DNA of 64,000 bases from contig JAUXUQ010000021.1 in assembly GCA_030680605.1 (NCBI GenBank), positions 2,501-66,500 of the forward strand, read 5' to 3'. The DNA comes from Gammaproteobacteria bacterium. Lineage in GTDB: Bacteria > Pseudomonadota > Gammaproteobacteria > SURF-13. Every line of letters begins with the position of its first letter. Position 1 is the first letter of the stretch. Shown one piece after another: positions 18,141 to 28,936 of this stretch. The notes below the pieces were generated by a model, which was given only the letters and a program-made list of their open reading frames with translations, did no database searches and was not told where the DNA came from. A program made the translations under genes and the position numbers.

Positions 18141-20113
<1,973 letters not shown>

Positions 20114-20121
<8 letters not shown>

Positions 20122-21004
20122 GTATCTTGCCCCGCTTCAGTTGCTGCAACATGCCCTCGCCCAACTCTGCCGGCGAGCGTACCACCCGCACACCGGCGCG
20201 CTCCAGCGCGGCGATCTTGCTGCCTGCCGTGCCCGAGCCACCACTGATAATAGCCCCCGCGTGCCCCATGCGCTTGCCTGCGGGCGCCGTGAGCCCGGCA
20301 ATATAGGCCACCACCGGCTTGCTGACATGGGCGGCGATATATTCCGCCGCTGCTTCTTCCTCGGTGCCGCCGATCTCACCCACCAGAATAATGCCTTCGG
20401 TCTGCGCGTCCTGCTCAAACAGCGCGAGACACTGCATGAAATTCATGCCGTGAATCGGGTCACCGCCAATGCCGATGCAGGTGCTTTGCCCGAGGCCGGC
20501 TTGCGTCGTTTGATGCACGGCCTCGTAGGTCAGCGTGCCGGAGCGCGAGACAATGCCGATGCGCCCCGGCGCGTGAATCGCGCCCGGCATGATGCCGATC
20601 TTGCACTCGCCCGGCGTGATAATACCGGGGCAGTTGGGGCCAATCAGCCGCGCGTCGGGATACTGGCTCAGTCTTGCCTTGAGCTTGAGCATATCCAGCA
20701 CCGGAATGCCTTCAGTGATGCAGGCGATGACGCGGATACCCGCTTCCGCCGCCTCCAGAATCGCATCTGCCGCATACGGCGCGGGCACGTAGATCATGCT
20801 GGCATCGGCCTGCGTGGCCTGCACCGCCACGCGCACTGTGTTGAACACCGGCAAGCCCAGATGCGTGCTGCCGCCCTTGCCGGGTGTCACGCCACCGACC
20901 ATGCGCGTACCGTAGGCTATCGCCTGCTCGGAATGAAACGTGCCCTGCTTGCCGGTAAAGCCCTGGCAAATAACACGGGTGTCCTTGTCAACTAATATGC
21001 TCAT
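20114..21004 (-). CDS. sucD: Succinyl-CoA ligase alpha subunit
   Basis: With SucC converts succinyl-CoA to succinate with substrate-level phosphorylation in the TCA cycle. The 296-residue product has the CoA-binding [15 protein letters not shown] and GGVTPGKGG. The ADP/GDP-type [17 protein letters not shown] and the phosphohistidine loop [17 protein letters not shown] also fit. It has no clear Shine-Dalgarno upstream: the space to sucC is filled by a GTAGCGAGTGGC-type palindromic repeat, so translation may depend on coupling. Confidence 0.96.
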
Positions 21005-21012
21005 AAGAATTA

Positions 21013-21081
21013 GTAGCGAGTGGCTAGTGGCTAGTGGCTAGTAAAGACATGATTCTGTTCTCGCTACTCGCCACTCGCTAC
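21013..21081. repeat. Palindromic repeat with TGGCTAG tandem units between sucC and sucD
   Basis: GTAGCGAGTGGC at 21013-21024 pairs with GCCACTCGCTAC at 21070-21081. The left arm continues into three tandem copies of a 7-bp TAGTGGC unit. The right arm lies inside the sucC coding region and supplies its last codons and stop. Confidence 0.8.
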
Positions 21082-22233
21082 TGCCTTTACTGCCTTGACA
21101 GCCGCGTCCGTCAGGCCGTCAGCAGTAATGATTGCAAGGCCGCTCTCGCGCAACAACTCGCGGGCACGCTCGGCGCTGTTGCCTTCCAACCGCACGATCA
21201 CGGGCAAGGTAATGCCTACCTCGGAAACTGCCTTGATAATGCCTTCGGCAATCAGGTCACAGCGCACGATACCGCCGAAGATGTTGACCAGTATGGCGCG
21301 CACCTTTTTATCGGACAGAATCAGCTTGAACGCCTCCGCCACCTTGGCCGCTGTGGTGCCGCCGCCCACATCGAGAAAATTGGCAGGCTCGCCGCCGTGC
21401 AGCTTGATCATGTCCATGGTGGCCATGGCGAGCCCGGCGCCGTTCACCATGCAGGCGATCGTGCCGTCGAGCGTGATGTAGTTGAGTCCATACTCGCGTG
21501 CCGCGCTTTCGCGCGCGTCTTCCTGGCTGACATCACGCAACGCGGCCAGTTCAGTCTGCCGGTAAAGGGCGTTGTCGTCGAGCACGATCTTGGCATCGAG
21601 TGCGAGCAGGCCGCCCGTGTCCGTCACCACCAGCGGATTGATCTCGAGCATGGCGACGTCCTTGTCCACGAACAAGCGATACAATCCGTCCAGGATCCGG
21701 CTGAACTGTGTGGCCTGGTCGTTGTTGAGTTGCAGTGTAACGGCCAGGGCGCGGCATTTCTCCTCCGGCAGGCCGCTGACTGGATCGGCATACACCGTAT
21801 GGATAGCCTCAGGCTGCCCATGGGCGAACTGCTCGATCTCCATGCCACCCACGGCGGCGGCCAGCACCATCACGCGCTCGCTGCTGCGGTCTACAGCAAG
21901 CGAGAGGTAAAGCTCGCGCGTCACCGCACAGGGGGCCTCTACCAGCACAGCCCCCACCGGCAGGCCGTGTGCGTCCGTCTGCTGCGTCACCAGCCGACTG
22001 CCGAGCAGCGTCTGTGCGATATGCTCCACCTCCGCGAGGGAAGCAGCGTGCCGCACGCCACCGGCCTTGCCGCGCGCCCCGGCGTGCACTTGCGCCTTGA
22101 TCATCCAGCCCGCACCAGCCAGCGTCTGCGCCGCCCGCACGGCCGCTTGCGCCGTGTGCGCAATCCGGCCCGCAGGCAGCGGGACGTCATAGGCCGCAAG
22201 CAGTTGCTTAGACTGATATTCGTGGAGGTACAC
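21064..22233 (-). CDS. sucC: Succinyl-CoA ligase beta subunit
   Basis: Nucleotide-binding partner of SucD. The 389-residue protein has an N-terminal ATP-grasp domain (MYLHEYQSKQLLAAYDVPLP, GGVRHAASLAEVE) and a C-terminal ligase domain (GTIACMVNGAGLAMATMD, NIFGGIVRCDLIAEGI, VIVRLEGNSAERARELL). The start is a GTG with an AGGCGGA-like site. The last residues (AVASGE) are encoded by the palindromic repeat that separates sucC from sucD, so the native C-terminus has probably been replaced. Confidence 0.95.
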   Translation of the reverse strand: MYLHEYQSKQLLAAYDVPLPAGRIAHTAQAAVRAAQTLAGAGWMIKAQVHAGARGKAGGVRHAASLAEVEHIAQTLLGSRLVTQQTDAHGLPVGAVLVEAPCAVTRELYLSLAVDRSSERVMVLAAAVGGMEIEQFAHGQPEAIHTVYADPVSGLPEEKCRALAVTLQLNNDQATQFSRILDGLYRLFVDKDVAMLEINPLVVTDTGGLLALDAKIVLDDNALYRQTELAALRDVSQEDARESAAREYGLNYITLDGTIACMVNGAGLAMATMDMIKLHGGEPANFLDVGGGTTAAKVAEAFKLILSDKKVRAILVNIFGGIVRCDLIAEGIIKAVSEVGITLPVIVRLEGNSAERARELLRESGLAIITADGLTDAAVKAVKAVASGE

Positions 22234-22280
22234 GGCATTCCGCCTGAAAAGAGCGCTATTGTGGGGGAATACGCCGATTT

Positions 22281-22347
22281 AGGGAACCTCTGATTGCTAT
22301 AGCGCCGCGCCCAGGACGGCTTTATACAGGGCGTTACAGAGATTCCT
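22281..22347. repeat. Short element with GGAACCTCTGA-type inverted ends
   Basis: The left end AGGGAACCTCTGATTG (22281-22296) and the right end CAGAGATTCCT (22337-22347) are imperfect inverted copies. The left end matches that of the MITE at 13592. It lies in the sucC / PP0621-like divergent promoter region and is probably an internally deleted relative. Confidence 0.55.
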
Positions 22348-22397
22348 CCGGCAAAATACGCTATGCTTTCCCGACCCTTTAATTGCATCGATTATCC

Positions 22398-22616
22398 ATG
22401 AACCTGCTGCGCCTGATATTTATCGCCCTCGTCGTCTGGGTACTGGTCGCCCTGGTACGCTCTTACCTGCGACGCGCCGCCGCCCCCAAACAACCCCAGC
22501 GCATCGGCACCATCGTCCGCTGCGCCAAATGCGGCCTGCACGTACCGCAGGGCGAGGCACTACTCAAGGATGAGCGCTACTATTGTTCAGCGTCACACCG
22601 GGACGCCCGGGATTGA
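22398..22616 (+). CDS. Small membrane-anchored PP0621-type protein
   Basis: Function unknown. A 72-residue protein with one N-terminal membrane segment (LIFIALVVWVLVALV), a basic linker, and a C-terminal part with two cysteine pairs or near-pairs (VRCAKCGLHVPQGEALL and YYCSASH), like the PP0621 family found next to pilS in pseudomonads and relatives. The arrangement suggests a small metal-binding fold on the cytoplasmic side. Its stop is 11 bases before the pilS GTG, so the two are probably cotranscribed. Confidence 0.82.
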   Translation: MNLLRLIFIALVVWVLVALVRSYLRRAAAPKQPQRIGTIVRCAKCGLHVPQGEALLKDERYYCSASHRDARD

Positions 22617-22627
22617 CCGAGGCTGGG

Positions 22628-24256
22628 GTGACCGAACTCTCTACCACCCCCACCACCCGAGCCGACGCGGCCATCGATTCCAGTTTCACCTGGAACGTCC
22701 CGCGCTTCCTCAATATCTACCGGCTTCTGCTGGCGGGCCTGCTGTTCGCCTTCTCACTGCCAGAGATGCACCTCGAGCCGTTCGGCGAATTCGCACCCCG
22801 CCTTTTTGCCGCCCTCAGCGCCTTTTATCTGGTGTTTGCCGTCACCTGCGGCTTTGCGCTGCTCTGGCGCTGGCCCCCGCTGCGTCACCAGGTGCTCATC
22901 CAGGTGCTCATCGACATTGCCGCCATTACCCTGCTCATGCACGCCAGTGGCGGGGTGGACAGCGGCCTTGGCATTCTGCTGCTGGTGGTAGTCGCGGCCG
23001 GCAGCCTGTTCATGCCGGGACGGATTGCGATATTTTTCGCCGCCGTCGCCGCCCTCTCCACGCTGGGCGCGGCTGCTTACATGGACTGGCAGACCCCGGG
23101 AACGCCCAGCAACTACACGCTGGCAGGCATACTGGGCGCAAGCTATTTCGCCACTGCCATACTGACGCAGTATTTCGCGCGCAGCGCCAGCGCCAGCGAA
23201 AATCTTGCCGCACAGCGCGCAACAGACCTCGCCAACATGCAGCAGCTCACGGAATACATCATCGACCGCATGCAAACCGGCATTATGGTACTGGATGCCG
23301 ACGGCACTGTGCGCCTCATGAACGAATCCGCCGCGCACATGTTCGGGCTTGCCCGCCCTGCGGCTGCGTATCCACTGACTGATATCAATCCCGATCTGGC
23401 GCGGCAGTATCAGGCCTGGAAGAATGACCGGCACAGCACCACCCAGACCATTCGTTCCGTCAATGTGCCTGCCGATATCCAGCCACGCTTCGCTCAACTC
23501 GGAACCGACACCACGTCAGGTGTACTTGTTTTTCTCGAAGACGTCAGCGCCATCTCACAGCAGGCGCAACACCTCAAGCTCGCCTCGCTCGGCAAGCTTG
23601 CCGCCAGTATCGCGCATGAAATACGCAATCCGCTGGGCGCCATCAGCCATGCAGGCCAGTTGCTGAGCGAGTCTGCCTCGCTCACCGCAGAAGATGTACG
23701 CCTGACAGACATCGTCTGTGACCAGTCGCTACGCGTGAACAAAATAATCAGCAACGTACTGCAGATAGGACGCCGTGACCGTACACAGCAGACGGATATT
23801 GCATTAAAATCCTGGCTGGAAGAATTCATCACGCAACTTGCACATACCCATAACCTCACGGACGACGATATTGTCGTTGAGTATGGCGACCGTGACATCC
23901 CGGTACACATGGACCCGGGCCAGTTGCATCAGGTACTCTGGAATTTGTGCGAAAACGGTCTGCGCCACAGCGACCCCTCCCGGCAACCCAGGCTGACACT
24001 GATCTGTGCCCCCGGGTCCAAAACCGCCGCACCCCACATCGATGTCATCAACGTGGGGGCCCCCATCACAGCAGACGCTGCGCAACATATCTTCGAGCCG
24101 TTCTTTACTACCGAGCAAAGCGGCACCGGACTTGGCCTGTATATCGCGCGCGAACTGTGTGAACTCAATCAGGCACGACTCAATTACATACGCACCCCCG
24201 AGGGAAGTTGCTTTCGCATTACCTTCGCCGACCACAGGCGCAAGCCGCTGATGTGA
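22628..24256 (+). CDS. pilS: Sensor histidine kinase PilS-like
   Basis: Membrane sensor kinase that in Pseudomonas and relatives controls type IV pilin transcription with PilR. The start is uncertain: GTG 22628 has a GAGG site and is preferred over TTG 22583 or 22613. About six membrane segments span residues 25-185, followed by a PAS-like domain (GIMVLDADGTVRLMNESAAHMFG). Then come the H-box SIAHEIRNPLGAI, an N-box (LWNLCENGLRHS) and the ATP lid GTGLGLYIARELCELNQA. The intervening DNA to pilR is a MITE copy. Confidence 0.92.
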   Translation: MTELSTTPTTRADAAIDSSFTWNVPRFLNIYRLLLAGLLFAFSLPEMHLEPFGEFAPRLFAALSAFYLVFAVTCGFALLWRWPPLRHQVLIQVLIDIAAITLLMHASGGVDSGLGILLLVVVAAGSLFMPGRIAIFFAAVAALSTLGAAAYMDWQTPGTPSNYTLAGILGASYFATAILTQYFARSASASENLAAQRATDLANMQQLTEYIIDRMQTGIMVLDADGTVRLMNESAAHMFGLARPAAAYPLTDINPDLARQYQAWKNDRHSTTQTIRSVNVPADIQPRFAQLGTDTTSGVLVFLEDVSAISQQAQHLKLASLGKLAASIAHEIRNPLGAISHAGQLLSESASLTAEDVRLTDIVCDQSLRVNKIISNVLQIGRRDRTQQTDIALKSWLEEFITQLAHTHNLTDDDIVVEYGDRDIPVHMDPGQLHQVLWNLCENGLRHSDPSRQPRLTLICAPGSKTAAPHIDVINVGAPITADAAQHIFEPFFTTEQSGTGLGLYIARELCELNQARLNYIRTPEGSCFRITFADHRRKPLM

Positions 24257-24270
24257 AAAATATGATGCGG

Positions 24271-24402
24271 GCTTCTCTACAATGATGGATATTGCTTCAA
24301 GGCAGGCTGTAACGGCCGCGCCTGCGCGTCCTGGGTTCGCGCCATTCATGCTTTCATGTGTAACACAGTATTGGAGCAAAAGACACGTGTTTAGAGGCGC
24401 CC
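24271..24402. mobile_element. Diverged MITE copy between pilS and pilR
   Basis: Both ends align with the intact element at 62749-62903. At the left, TCTCTACAATGATGGAT is followed by CTTCAAG. At the right, a shared CAGTATTGGAGCAAAAGAC leads into a TTTAGAGGCGCCC end. The last base directly precedes the pilR ATG, so the AGAGG of the element end serves as the ribosome-binding site. Confidence 0.75.
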
Positions 24403-25728
24403 ATGAGTGACCCCATTGCATTAATAGTAGATGATGAGGCCGACATCCGTGAGCTGCTGCAACTCACGCTGAAGCGCATGCACATTACCTCACAAACGGC
24501 TGCAACACTGCAGGAGGCACATACCCTGCTCGCGCAACAGTCGTTCGACCTCTGCCTCACCGACATGCGCCTGCCGGACGGTAGCGGCCTCGATCTCGTC
24601 GAGCACATGCAAACCGACTACCCTGACACGCCGGTTGCCGTCATCACCGCCCATGGCAACATGGAGTCGGCCATCGCCGCACTCAAGTCAGGTGCGTTCG
24701 ATTTCGTTTCCAAGCCCGTCGACCTGCGCGTGCTGCGTAATCTGGTCAGCACCGCGCTGCGGCTCTCGTCCACCCGCATCGAGCCGTCACCCACGCGCTC
24801 CGGTCTCGACCTGCTCGGCAACTCGACTGTCATGCAGGCCATCCGCAGCACCGTCACCAAGCTCGCGCGCAGTCAGGCGCCGGTGTATATCAGTGGCGAG
24901 TCCGGCACCGGCAAGGAACTGGTCGCACACCTGATTCACGAAAGCGGTCCGCGCGCGCGCGGACCATTCATCCCGGTGAACTGTGGCGCGATTCCCGAGC
25001 ACCTCATGGACAGTGAATTCTTCGGCCACAAGAAAGGCAGTTTCACCGGCGCGGTGGCCGACAAGGCCGGGCTGTTTCAGGCCGCCCACGGCGGCACCCT
25101 GTTTCTGGATGAGGTTGCCGACCTGCCACTGCACATGCAGGTGAAACTGTTGCGCGCGATACAGGAAAAATCCGTGCGACCCATCGGCGAACAAAAAGAA
25201 GTCGGCATCGACGTACGCATTCTGAGCGCCACCCACAAGGATCTGGCCACCCTGGTGAAAAAAGGCGAGTTCCGCCAAGATTTATTTTACCGCATCAACG
25301 TCATTGAATTGCACGTGCCCAGCCTGCGTGAACGCCCACAGGACATCCCCCTGCTGGCCGAACACATCCTGCAACGCCTCGGCACAGCGACCGGTGTCAC
25401 CACGCCGCGCCTGAGCCCCGCCGCACGGGAAGCGCTCAGCCACTACCCGTTTCCCGGCAACGTGCGCGAGCTGGAAAATATACTGGAGCGTTCGCTCACC
25501 CTGTGCGAAGGCAGCGTAATCGATGCCCCCGATCTGCACCTGTCGCAGACGCATGAGGCCGTCGTGCATGATGGCAGCGCGCTGGAACCCTATCTCGGCA
25601 CGCTGGAAAAAGAGGCCATCGTCAAGGCACTGGAAAAGACACGCTACAACAAAACTGCCGCCGCCAAGCTGCTCGGCATCACCTTCCGCGCCCTGCGCTA
25701 TCGGCTGAAAAAACTCGGCCTCGACTAG
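24403..25728 (+). CDS. pilR: Sigma-54-dependent response regulator PilR-like
   Basis: NtrC-family activator, partner of PilS, expected to drive sigma-54 transcription of pilin genes. The 441-residue protein has a receiver domain (DDEADIRE; phosphoacceptor aspartate in LCLTDMRLPDGSG). The AAA+ domain has Walker A GESGTGKELVA, the sigma-54 loop as KKGSFTGAV and GTLFLDEVADLP. A Fis-type helix-turn-helix follows (KTRYNKTAAAKLLGITFRAL). The serine in the GAFTGA loop is the usual PilR variant. The stretch encoding the last residues (KLGLD) recurs 588 bp downstream. Confidence 0.94.
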   Translation: MSDPIALIVDDEADIRELLQLTLKRMHITSQTAATLQEAHTLLAQQSFDLCLTDMRLPDGSGLDLVEHMQTDYPDTPVAVITAHGNMESAIAALKSGAFDFVSKPVDLRVLRNLVSTALRLSSTRIEPSPTRSGLDLLGNSTVMQAIRSTVTKLARSQAPVYISGESGTGKELVAHLIHESGPRARGPFIPVNCGAIPEHLMDSEFFGHKKGSFTGAVADKAGLFQAAHGGTLFLDEVADLPLHMQVKLLRAIQEKSVRPIGEQKEVGIDVRILSATHKDLATLVKKGEFRQDLFYRINVIELHVPSLRERPQDIPLLAEHILQRLGTATGVTTPRLSPAAREALSHYPFPGNVRELENILERSLTLCEGSVIDAPDLHLSQTHEAVVHDGSALEPYLGTLEKEAIVKALEKTRYNKTAAAKLLGITFRALRYRLKKLGLD

Positions 25729-25800
25729 GCCGCGAGACAACAAACTGCTAGGTGGTCCCTGGCTCCTTAACGATTTATGGGTATCCATAATGGAGTGAAC

Positions 25801-26229
25801 ATGAAAGCCGTGAAATTAACCCTTCCGATCATCGCACTGCTGTTTCAGCAAACCGCATTTTGTCTTGAGCAATCCACATCTGTAACGGTTTCCACACTAT
25901 TAAAGACGGAAAGCAGCTGGGACGGGAAACCAATTTCTTACCCTGACGGCAAGGCGGAAATTACCGGCATGCTTGTTGAACTGGCACCGGGCGCTGAAAC
26001 TGGCTGGCATTTACACCCGGTTCCTTCGTTTGGCGTGATTCTGGAAGGCGAGCTGGAAGTTCATCTGAAAACCGGGGAAGTAAAGCGCCTCAAGCAAGGT
26101 GAGGCGCTGGCCGAGGTCGTAAACACTCTTCACAACGGCCGCAGCGTTGGCACTGTACCGGTAAAAATCGTGGTTTTCTATGCAGGATCAGTGAACCAGC
26201 AGTTATCGATAAAGGAAAGCGCACCCTAG
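25801..26229 (+). CDS. Exported cupin-domain protein
   Basis: Single-domain cupin of unknown substrate. ATG 25801 follows a GGAG site and starts a 142-residue protein with a signal peptide ending near AFCLEQ. The cupin motifs are visible: LAPGAETGWHLHPVPSFGVILEGELEV (two histidines and a glutamate for metal) and, less well kept, VNTLHNGRSVGTVPVKIVVF. It is probably periplasmic. Its less GC-rich codon use and its position inside a duplicated pilR 3' end suggest acquisition by transfer. Confidence 0.8.
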   Translation: MKAVKLTLPIIALLFQQTAFCLEQSTSVTVSTLLKTESSWDGKPISYPDGKAEITGMLVELAPGAETGWHLHPVPSFGVILEGELEVHLKTGEVKRLKQGEALAEVVNTLHNGRSVGTVPVKIVVFYAGSVNQQLSIKESAP

Positions 26230-26286
26230 CAAGACAGGCAGCAAGCATTATTCTCGCAAACCACTCAAGTCGACGCACGCCCGGTT

Positions 26287-26319
26287 TACCGCCTGAGCAA
26301 ACTCGGCCTCGACTAGGCC
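26287..26319 (+). repeat. Second copy of the pilR 3' end
   Basis: Positions 26299-26319 repeat 25711-25731 without mismatch (21 bp including the pilR stop codon). Upstream similarity continues more weakly. In frame it reads VYRLSKLGLD and stop, against RYRLKKLGLD and stop in pilR. The two copies lie 588 bp apart and bracket the cupin gene. Confidence 0.85.
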
Positions 26320-26340
26320 CGATACAAAGCGCTTGCCCCT

Positions 26341-27441
26341 TCATGCACCTGCGGCGGGTTCGGTGGCGGGCTCGATGTGCAGGGTGCGGGTGGGGAAGGC
26401 AATCTGCGCACCGTGGCGGTCGATGACCCCGGCCACCTTCAGCAACACGTCCTGCTTCACTGCATGGTAGTGCACCCAGTCCTTGGTTTTGGTGAAAGTG
26501 TAGATAAAGAAATCCAGCGACGACGGGCCGAAGGTGGTGAAGTTCACAATCAGGGTCTGGTTGGTATCGATCTCCGGATGATTCTGCAACATGGCTTTTA
26601 CGTCTGCCACGATCGCATCCATTACGCCGATATCCTCGTAGCGAATACCCACCGTCTCCTTGATCCGGCGATTGGTCATGCGTGTGGGGTTCTCCACCAC
26701 GATGGTGGTAAACAGGGCGTTCGGCACGTAGATAGGGTTTTTGTTGAAGCCCCGTACCCGGGTGTGACGCCAGCTGATGCATTCCACCGTACCTTCGATC
26801 TCCTTGTCCGGCGAGCGTATCCAGTCACCTACGCTGAAGGGCCGGTCCAGATAGATGGTGAGACCGCCAAAGAAATTGGCCAGCAAATCCTTGGCCGCAA
26901 AACCGAGGGCAAGGCCGCCGATACCACCTGCCGCCAATATACCCGAGACGCTGAAACCGAGGGTTTGCATTGCCACCAGCGCGGTAGTGATGACCACTGT
27001 GAGGCGGGCCAGCTTCGACAGCGCGTCGATGGTGGTGCGGTCTACCTCGTCGCCTTTTTCCTCGTGCAGCGCGATGATGTTGTGGGCAACGTTGCGAATG
27101 AGGCGGACCAAAAACCAGGCGAGACAAAGAATGATGCCGACGTTGCGCACCTGTGGCACAGAATCGAAGATGGCAGCGCTACTCTCCTTGCCCACGATGT
27201 CTGCCGCAAGGGTAATGCCTATCAGCCAGACCACGACTGGTACCGGCCGCTTCGCCGCCTTGATGAGCGCATCATCCCAGGTGCCGTTAGCCAGGCGGGT
27301 GAGCTTCTCCGCATGGCGCAGCAGAAAATGGGCAACGGCGTTGGCCAGCACGGCGGCCACGGCCACCAGCACAACCTGCAACAGCCACAGCTCTGCCAGA
27401 GCGGAAAATCCCAGCGAGTCTGAGAGTGCGTTCATATCCAT
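26341..27441 (-). CDS. Mechanosensitive ion channel, MscS family
   Basis: Inner-membrane channel that relieves turgor on hypo-osmotic shock. The 366-residue protein has about five membrane segments. The pore helix region is GILAAGGIGGLALGFAAKDLLANFFGG followed by the beta domain (YLDRPFSVGDWI, GTVECISWRHTRVRGFNK, VPNALFTTIVVENPTRM). Extra N-terminal segments and the length make it larger than E. coli MscS (286 residues), nearer the YbdG/YnaI group. The start may be 27441 or 27435. Confidence 0.92.
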   Translation of the reverse strand: MDMNALSDSLGFSALAELWLLQVVLVAVAAVLANAVAHFLLRHAEKLTRLANGTWDDALIKAAKRPVPVVVWLIGITLAADIVGKESSAAIFDSVPQVRNVGIILCLAWFLVRLIRNVAHNIIALHEEKGDEVDRTTIDALSKLARLTVVITTALVAMQTLGFSVSGILAAGGIGGLALGFAAKDLLANFFGGLTIYLDRPFSVGDWIRSPDKEIEGTVECISWRHTRVRGFNKNPIYVPNALFTTIVVENPTRMTNRRIKETVGIRYEDIGVMDAIVADVKAMLQNHPEIDTNQTLIVNFTTFGPSSLDFFIYTFTKTKDWVHYHAVKQDVLLKVAGVIDRHGAQIAFPTRTLHIEPATEPAAGA

Positions 27442-27520
27442 CGGGTTGCTGTCACGCCGTAAAGAGTGAAACCACAGTTTAACAGATCATGCTCACACGT
27501 TGCCCCAAAACGGCGGCAGA

Positions 27521-27596
27521 AACCCGGCCTCGGCCAGCCCCAAAAAGTACTTGCCTTGAATCAGGCTGCGGCGTCTAATTCAACACAAACGGCCTG
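27521..27596. repeat. Direct repeat, left copy
   Basis: About 76 bp matching 28937-29012, with an identical first 26 bp and roughly 80% identity in the remainder. The two copies are in the same orientation, 1416 bp apart, and bracket a small ORF and the DUF2235 gene. Confidence 0.8.
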
Positions 27597-27651
27597 CGCT
27601 TTCAGCACCCAAAAGCACCCTGGCCACGTAACTGTCCATTGGAGGCAGAGC

Positions 27652-27747
27652 ATGCATGAGAATAAACGCCAACAAGGGTTTGAACCGGAAGCGATTCATA
27701 TAGTGGCCAATGAAGCAGCCCGGGATGGCGCACGCAAGAAGAAATAG
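27652..27747 (+). CDS. Possible 31-residue small protein
   Basis: ATG 27652 is preceded by GGAGG at 7-base spacing and opens a 31-residue, very hydrophilic frame ending in a basic tail (ARKKK). It precedes the DUF2235 gene by 44 bp on the same strand. No family is recognised. The evidence is only the good ribosome site and the position. Confidence 0.35.
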   Translation: MHENKRQQGFEPEAIHIVANEAARDGARKKK

Positions 27748-27791
27748 CCACAGAATTACCTCAAACCCGCCCCGCCTGACAAGGAGACGCC

Positions 27792-28877
27792 ATGAAACGG
27801 CTCATACTTTGCTGTGATGGAACGTGGAATACGGCAGACCAGGAAGAGAACGACGAGCCCTGCCCCACCAACGTTGTCAAGATTGGCTACCGGATTGCCA
27901 AGCGTGATGGCGATATTCCGCAGATTGTTTATTACGATCAGGGTGTGGGTAGCGGCAATATTCTGGATCGTGTCTCGGGCGGGGCGTTAGGTGCGGGGCT
28001 GGAAGCCAACATCCACGACGCTTATCGCTTCCTCGTCGCCAACTACGAGCCCGGCGACGAGCTGTATCTCTTCGGTTTCAGCCGGGGCGCGTTCACTGCC
28101 CGCAGCATTGCTGGCATGATACGGAAATGCGGTGTACTGGGGCGCGGCTTCGTCGAGCATTACCGCGAGGCGATCGCCTTGTACCGCACAGACCTGCACC
28201 CCGACGATGCCGTCCCGCTGAAATTCAGAACCGATTACTCTCTCTGCGGTGCCGACGAGATCAAGATTAAATGCATCGGCGTGTGGGATACCGTTGGCGC
28301 GCTCGGTATTCCGCTGCGCGGTCTGCGCTGGGTCACGCGGGGCAAATACCAGTTTCACGACACCGAGCTAAGTGGCGTGGTTGAGCATGCCTACCATGCG
28401 CTCGCCATCGATGAGCGGCGCGCGCCGTTCGAACCCACGCTCTGGACGTATAAGCCGAAACCAGAGCAGACCGTCCAGCAGGCGTGGTTCTGCGGCGTAC
28501 ACAGTGATGTAGGCGGCAGTTACCCCGAGCGCGGGCTGTCGGATATCACGCTCGACTGGATGATAGGCAAGGCACAGGGTGCCGGCCTCAAATTCGATAG
28601 CGCAGCAATGCAGGCCCATGCACTCAAGCCTGACCCACTCGCGATGCTACACAACTCGAAAACCGGTTTTTATCGGCTGACCGTTGGCTGTGATCGCGAC
28701 ATCGGCTGGGCCATCAAACCTGCGGACGCATCAACCGGTAACATGAGCCGCACCGACCCAACGCAATCTGTGCACGACAGCGTGCTCACCCGCTGGGACA
28801 GCGATGCCACATACCGCCCACCCGGGCTCAAGGATTATTTCAAAAGAACCGGCGACCGCCGAGGGGACGAGCAGTAA
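27792..28877 (+). CDS. DUF2235 alpha/beta-hydrolase-like protein
   Basis: A 361-residue cytoplasmic-looking protein of the DUF2235 family, which includes Tle1-type phospholipase effectors of type VI secretion as well as many uncharacterised stand-alone proteins. It opens with RLILCCDGTWNTAD and has the nucleophile elbow LFGFSRGAFTARSIAG, IGVWDTVGALG and the catalytic GVHSDVGGSYPERGLSD. A Shine-Dalgarno AAGGAG precedes the ATG. No VgrG, PAAR or immunity-like gene is adjacent, so an effector role is not supported here. Direct repeats flank it. Confidence 0.85.
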   Translation: MKRLILCCDGTWNTADQEENDEPCPTNVVKIGYRIAKRDGDIPQIVYYDQGVGSGNILDRVSGGALGAGLEANIHDAYRFLVANYEPGDELYLFGFSRGAFTARSIAGMIRKCGVLGRGFVEHYREAIALYRTDLHPDDAVPLKFRTDYSLCGADEIKIKCIGVWDTVGALGIPLRGLRWVTRGKYQFHDTELSGVVEHAYHALAIDERRAPFEPTLWTYKPKPEQTVQQAWFCGVHSDVGGSYPERGLSDITLDWMIGKAQGAGLKFDSAAMQAHALKPDPLAMLHNSKTGFYRLTVGCDRDIGWAIKPADASTGNMSRTDPTQSVHDSVLTRWDSDATYRPPGLKDYFKRTGDRRGDEQ

Positions 28878-28936
28878 CGGGCGAGCCTATCGTTTGGCCA
28901 ACCCTACTGCCGCACCGCCCCACTATCAGCGGCAAC

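Noticed and set aside
21034-22293. A 419-codon plus-strand frame opposite sucC
   Set aside because: Antisense shadow of sucC with low-complexity His/Gln/Arg composition.
24403-25728. GSFTGA instead of GAFTGA in the sigma-54 contact loop of PilR
   Set aside because: The serine variant is usual for PilR-type activators, so it is not a sign of lost sigma-54 contact.
27792-28877. DUF2235 protein as a type VI secretion effector
   Set aside because: No VgrG, PAAR, chaperone or immunity-like gene lies next to it. The family also contains many non-secreted proteins.
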